Assembly (NCBI GenBank): GCA_947363565.1
Contig: CANAPP010000008.1
Span: 1 to 64,000, forward strand
From: an uncultured Lachnospiraceae bacterium
Lineage (GTDB): Bacteria > Bacillota > Clostridia > Lachnospirales > Lachnospiraceae
Reading direction: 5' to 3'
DNA length: 64,000 nucleotides
The position numbers were made by a program, and so were the translations under genes. The notes under the pieces were generated by a model that saw nothing but the letters and a program-made list of their open reading frames with translations, did not search any database and was not told where the DNA came from. Positions 61,121 to 64,000 of this stretch are shown in pieces; positions within the stretch are counted from its first letter, which is position 1; the number at the start of each line of letters is the position of its first letter.

Positions 61121-63052
61121 ATGAGACTACATGCTGTAGACTTAAGAAAGCTGAAAATCAATGACCCGTTCTGGTCAAAGCATGTCAATCTGGTGGAGGA
61201 GACGATCATTCCTTACCAGTGGAGGGCTATGAACGACTTAATCCCGGACGCGGAGCCGTCCCACTGTCTGGACAATTTTGCCATCGCGGCGGGAAAAAAG
61301 AGCGGCGGGTTTTACGGCGCGGTTTTCCAGGATACGGATATCGCCAAATGGCTTGAGGCCGTTGGGTTCTCACTGGCGGCGCACGAGGATAAGGAGCTGG
61401 AGAAAACTGCTGACAGGGCAATTGATCTGATTGCCGCAGCTCAGCAGGAGGACGGGTATCTGGATACTTATTTTATCATCAAGGCTCCTGAGCGCAAGTG
61501 GGAGAACCTGTGCGAAGGCCATGAGCTCTATACCGCGGGGCACATGATGGAGGCGGCAGTGGCTTACTACCAGGGAACAGGAAAGAAAAGATTCCTGGAT
61601 GTCGTAGAGAAACTGGCAGATCTGCTCTGTGAGACTTTCGGCCCGGAGGAAGGAAAGCTCCACGGATACCCGGGGCACCAGGAGGTAGAGGTAGGGCTTA
61701 TCAAGCTTTACCGTGCGACAGGAAAGAGAAAATATCTGGATCTGGCAAAATATTTTATCGATGCGAGGGGTGTGGGTGAGAATTATTTCCTGAAAGAGAT
61801 GAAAAGACCCGGCTATCAGAACATTACGCCGGAACTTTTGGACTATCGGCCGGAATATTCTCAGTCGGACCGGCCGGTGAGGGAGCAGACGGCGGCGGAA
61901 GGCCATGCGGTAAGGGCTGTATATATGTACACGGCTATGGCAGAGCTTGCGTACGAATATCAGGATCAGGAGCTTATGGATGCATGCGTCAGGATATGGG
62001 ATAATATCGTAAAAAAGCAGATGTATATCACCGGCGGAATCGGCGCGTCCGGTATCCTGGAGCGGTTTACGACAGACTATGACCTGCCCAACGACTGCAA
62101 TTATTCGGAGTCCTGTGCATCCATCGGGCTTGCCATGTTCGGGATACGGATGGCCAATATTACGAGAGACGCCTCTTACATCGACACGGTAGAGAGAGCC
62201 TTGTATAACACGGTGCTTGCAGGCATCGCACTGGATGGCAGGAGTTTCTTCTATGTCAATCCACTGGAGGTGTGGCCGGATAACTGTATGGAACGGACCT
62301 CCAAAGAGCATGTAAAGCCGGTTCGCCAGAAATGGTTCGGCGTGGCATGCTGTCCGCCCAATATCGCCAGGACATTTGCCTCTCTGGGGCAGTACGTGTA
62401 CTCGGCGGGAGAGGGTGAGCTGTATGTGAACCTGTTCATTTCCAATCAGGCGGAGGTCGACCTGGGAAAAGCAGCAGTGGAAGTCTCCATAGAGACGAGA
62501 TTCCCGTTTGAACATGTGATTCATATAACCGTCGGCAAAGTGCCGGAGGATGGGATGAAACTGGCAGTCAGGATTCCCGATTATGCGCGGGATTATAAAG
62601 TGTCGTTTGCCGGTGAGCCGGTGAACTGCCAGGTAGAAAAAGGATACGCGGTTCTTACGCTTAAAGAGGACGCGGCGCTTACGGTTTCCTTTGACGCACC
62701 CGCGAGATTTGTTCGCGCCAATCCGAATGTGAGGGCGGATTGCGGTAAGGTCGCGGTTACAAAAGGACCTTTGGTATACTGCCTGGAGGAGATTGACAAC
62801 GGAAAGAACTTGTCTGAGCTGTACGCGGACACAAAGCAGGAGATTGAAGAATCAGCCTCGGAACTTTTCGGCGGCATTACAGAGTTGATTTTTAGAGGAA
62901 AAAGAATTGAAGAATCGGCCTGGGATAATGGCGAACTTTACGGGGAGCATCCGCTGAGCCTGACGGATGTGACGCTGAAGGCGGTTCCCTATGCATACTG
63001 GAACAACAGAGGCATGGGGGAGATGTCCGTGTGGATGAAAGAGCTGGTGTAG
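61121..63052 (+). CDS. GH127 beta-L-arabinofuranosidase (HypBA1-like)
   Basis: The 643-residue protein matches GH127 (former DUF1680). HypBA1 of Bifidobacterium longum removes beta-L-arabinofuranose from hydroxyproline-linked arabinosides using a zinc-bound cysteine nucleophile. Its key residues (from memory: Glu322, Glu338, Cys340, Cys417, Cys418) have counterparts at Glu314, Glu330, Cys332, Cys410 and Cys411 (ILERF, YSESCAS, VACCPPN). The alpha/alpha barrel (LCEGHELYTAGHMMEA, HGYPGHQEVEVGL) and C-terminal beta domains are complete. There is no signal peptide, so the enzyme is intracellular. ATG 61121 follows AAGGAGGAA. Some GH127 members act on other sugars. Confidence 0.9.
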   Translation: MRLHAVDLRKLKINDPFWSKHVNLVEETIIPYQWRAMNDLIPDAEPSHCLDNFAIAAGKKSGGFYGAVFQDTDIAKWLEAVGFSLAAHEDKELEKTADRAIDLIAAAQQEDGYLDTYFIIKAPERKWENLCEGHELYTAGHMMEAAVAYYQGTGKKRFLDVVEKLADLLCETFGPEEGKLHGYPGHQEVEVGLIKLYRATGKRKYLDLAKYFIDARGVGENYFLKEMKRPGYQNITPELLDYRPEYSQSDRPVREQTAAEGHAVRAVYMYTAMAELAYEYQDQELMDACVRIWDNIVKKQMYITGGIGASGILERFTTDYDLPNDCNYSESCASIGLAMFGIRMANITRDASYIDTVERALYNTVLAGIALDGRSFFYVNPLEVWPDNCMERTSKEHVKPVRQKWFGVACCPPNIARTFASLGQYVYSAGEGELYVNLFISNQAEVDLGKAAVEVSIETRFPFEHVIHITVGKVPEDGMKLAVRIPDYARDYKVSFAGEPVNCQVEKGYAVLTLKEDAALTVSFDAPARFVRANPNVRADCGKVAVTKGPLVYCLEEIDNGKNLSELYADTKQEIEESASELFGGITELIFRGKRIEESAWDNGELYGEHPLSLTDVTLKAVPYAYWNNRGMGEMSVWMKELV

Positions 63053-63137
63053 CCAAAGGGAAGAGCTGAAACACGCACGAACCGCCCTGTTCCCTGCATA
63101 TACTAACAGTAAAAGGAACAGAAAAGAGTGACAAATC

Positions 63138-63899
63138 ATGCCTTATTCAGTAATGTTGGATGCCGGGCACGGCGGTTCTGATCCCGGAGCGGTCTACAAT
63201 GGCCGCCAGGAAAAGGACGATACATTAAGGCTTACGCTGGCAGTCGGGGAGATCCTGCAAAATAACGGGATAGATGTAGAATACACGCGGACGACGGACG
63301 TATACGAGAGTCCTTTTGAAAAAGCGATGGAGGCAAATAACGCAGGAGCAGACTTTTTTGTCTCCATACACCGCAACTCCTTCCCAACCGACAACCAGGT
63401 GATGGGTGTGGAGAGCCTTGTCTACGATCTGTCCGGTATCAAGTATGAAATGGCGCAGAACATTGATGAGCAGCTTGAATCCGTGGGATTCGTGGATCTG
63501 GGCGTGAAGGCGAGGCCGAACCTTGTAGTGCTGAAGCGGACAAATATGCCGTCGGTCTTGGTAGAAGCCGGGTTCATCAATTCCGATACGGATAATCAAT
63601 TGTTCGATGATAATTTTCAGGATATTGCGGAGGCGATAGCCAGAGGGATATTGGACACACTGTCGAATATCGGTGCGGTCAGGGAAAATTACTACCGGGT
63701 GCAGGTGGGCTTGTACCGGAATAACCGGAATGCTGAGCGACTGCTGGACGAATTGCTGGCACAGGATTTCCCGGCATATATAGACAATGCAGGGGAGTTT
63801 ATCCGGGTTCTCGTAGGTGGCTATGACAGCCTTAACGATGCCGCGGCTATGGAACAGCGCCTCAGACAGGCGGGATATGATACGGTGATCGTGAGTTAG
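63138..63899 (+). CDS. N-acetylmuramoyl-L-alanine amidase with SPOR domain, CwlC-like
   Basis: The 253-residue protein cleaves the bond between MurNAc and the stem peptide. The Amidase_3 domain (about residues 1-175) shows zinc-ligand regions LDAGHGGSDPGA and FFVSIHRNSF and the catalytic Glu in SVLVEAGFINS. A C-terminal SPOR-type repeat follows (YYRVQVGLYRNNRNAERLLDEL). It has no signal peptide, like B. subtilis CwlC, a mother-cell autolysin that releases the mature spore. A sporulation role is therefore likely. It has an independent terminator. Confidence 0.88.
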   Translation: MPYSVMLDAGHGGSDPGAVYNGRQEKDDTLRLTLAVGEILQNNGIDVEYTRTTDVYESPFEKAMEANNAGADFFVSIHRNSFPTDNQVMGVESLVYDLSGIKYEMAQNIDEQLESVGFVDLGVKARPNLVVLKRTNMPSVLVEAGFINSDTDNQLFDDNFQDIAEAIARGILDTLSNIGAVRENYYRVQVGLYRNNRNAERLLDELLAQDFPAYIDNAGEFIRVLVGGYDSLNDAAAMEQRLRQAGYDTVIVS

Positions 63900-63910
63900 A
63901 AGAACAGATA

Positions 63911-63966
63911 AAAACAGGAGCGGTGAGTCTGAAAAAGGAAGAAGTATACCCGCTCCTGTTTTCTAT
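63911..63966 (+). terminator. Terminator after the amidase gene
   Basis: AAAACAGGAGCGG (63911-63923) pairs with 63950-63962, followed by TTTTCTATTATTT. Confidence 0.88.
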
Positions 63967-64000
63967 TATTTCACTGTCAGCTGTGGAGGGTGACAGTTGA

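Noticed and set aside
61370-62524. Minus-strand open frame of 384 codons opposite the GH127 gene
   Set aside because: The plus strand encodes the GH127 active site here. The antisense product has no recognisable domain, and the frame reflects codon bias.
63974-63996. CTGTCA/TGACAG inverted repeat at the window end
   Set aside because: The arms are only 6 bp and the sequence is cut by the window edge, so no conclusion is possible.

Overview
The window looks like a chromosomal segment of an anaerobic, spore-forming Firmicute, most probably a Lachnospiraceae (Clostridium cluster XIVa) member. This rests on gene content: SpmA/SpmB, SpoVG, a CwlC-like amidase, meso-diaminopimelate dehydrogenase, the GlgC/GlgD pair, a T-box leader, a DnaD/DnaI-type helicase loader pair, two YesM/YesN-type two-component systems, CUT1 sugar transporters and a glycyl-radical enzyme. 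Species cannot be fixed from the sequence alone. I see no rRNA, tRNA, CRISPR array, phage or complete insertion sequence.

Layout. 0-5 kb: spmA and a MATE exporter (minus strand) diverge from spmB, followed by a DUF885 protein. 4.8-9.2 kb: promoter and T-box leader, metS, ddh and a TatD-type hydrolase. 9.3-16.4 kb: a fructose phosphotransferase operon, fruK-fruA-ptsH-ptsI-fruR, that runs on into lrgA-lrgB. 16.4-26.7 kb: a DUF4230 protein, a long imperfect inverted repeat, rsmA, citrate synthase, an alpha/beta hydrolase, asnS, a VanR/VanS-like pair and a compact SbcD/SbcC-like pair. 26.9-31.7 kb (minus strand): murC, then dnaD-dnaI-prs behind a cluster of three DnaA boxes. 31.9-38.6 kb: glgC-glgD-spoVG, an RluA-type pseudouridine synthase, a Na+/Ca2+ exchanger, rpiB and a siroheme sulfite/nitrite reductase.

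38.6-64 kb is the accessory half. A radical-SAM activase and a glycyl-radical enzyme come first. In the second, every residue I could place from the hydroxyproline dehydratase HypD is present. Next are two CUT1 transporter loci built on one plan: kinase, response regulator, lipoprotein 1, then lipoprotein 2, permease, permease, glycosidase. Locus 1 ends in a GH36 alpha-galactosidase and locus 2 in a GH127 beta-L-arabinofuranosidase. The kinase of locus 1 is broken by an internal deletion, while that of locus 2 is intact. A SPOR-domain amidase closes the window.

How it may fit together (inference): plant extensins carry alpha-galactose on serine and beta-L-arabinofuranosides on hydroxyproline. 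GH36, GH127 and HypD could therefore release both sugars and then ferment the hydroxyproline, so the 39-63 kb region may be an extensin (hydroxyproline-rich glycoprotein) utilisation locus. Each two-component system also carries a diverged copy of its own transporter's binding protein next to the response regulator, which suggests a lipoprotein co-sensor. In the PTS operon, HPr keeps the catalytic His15 but has alanine at the regulatory Ser46 position.
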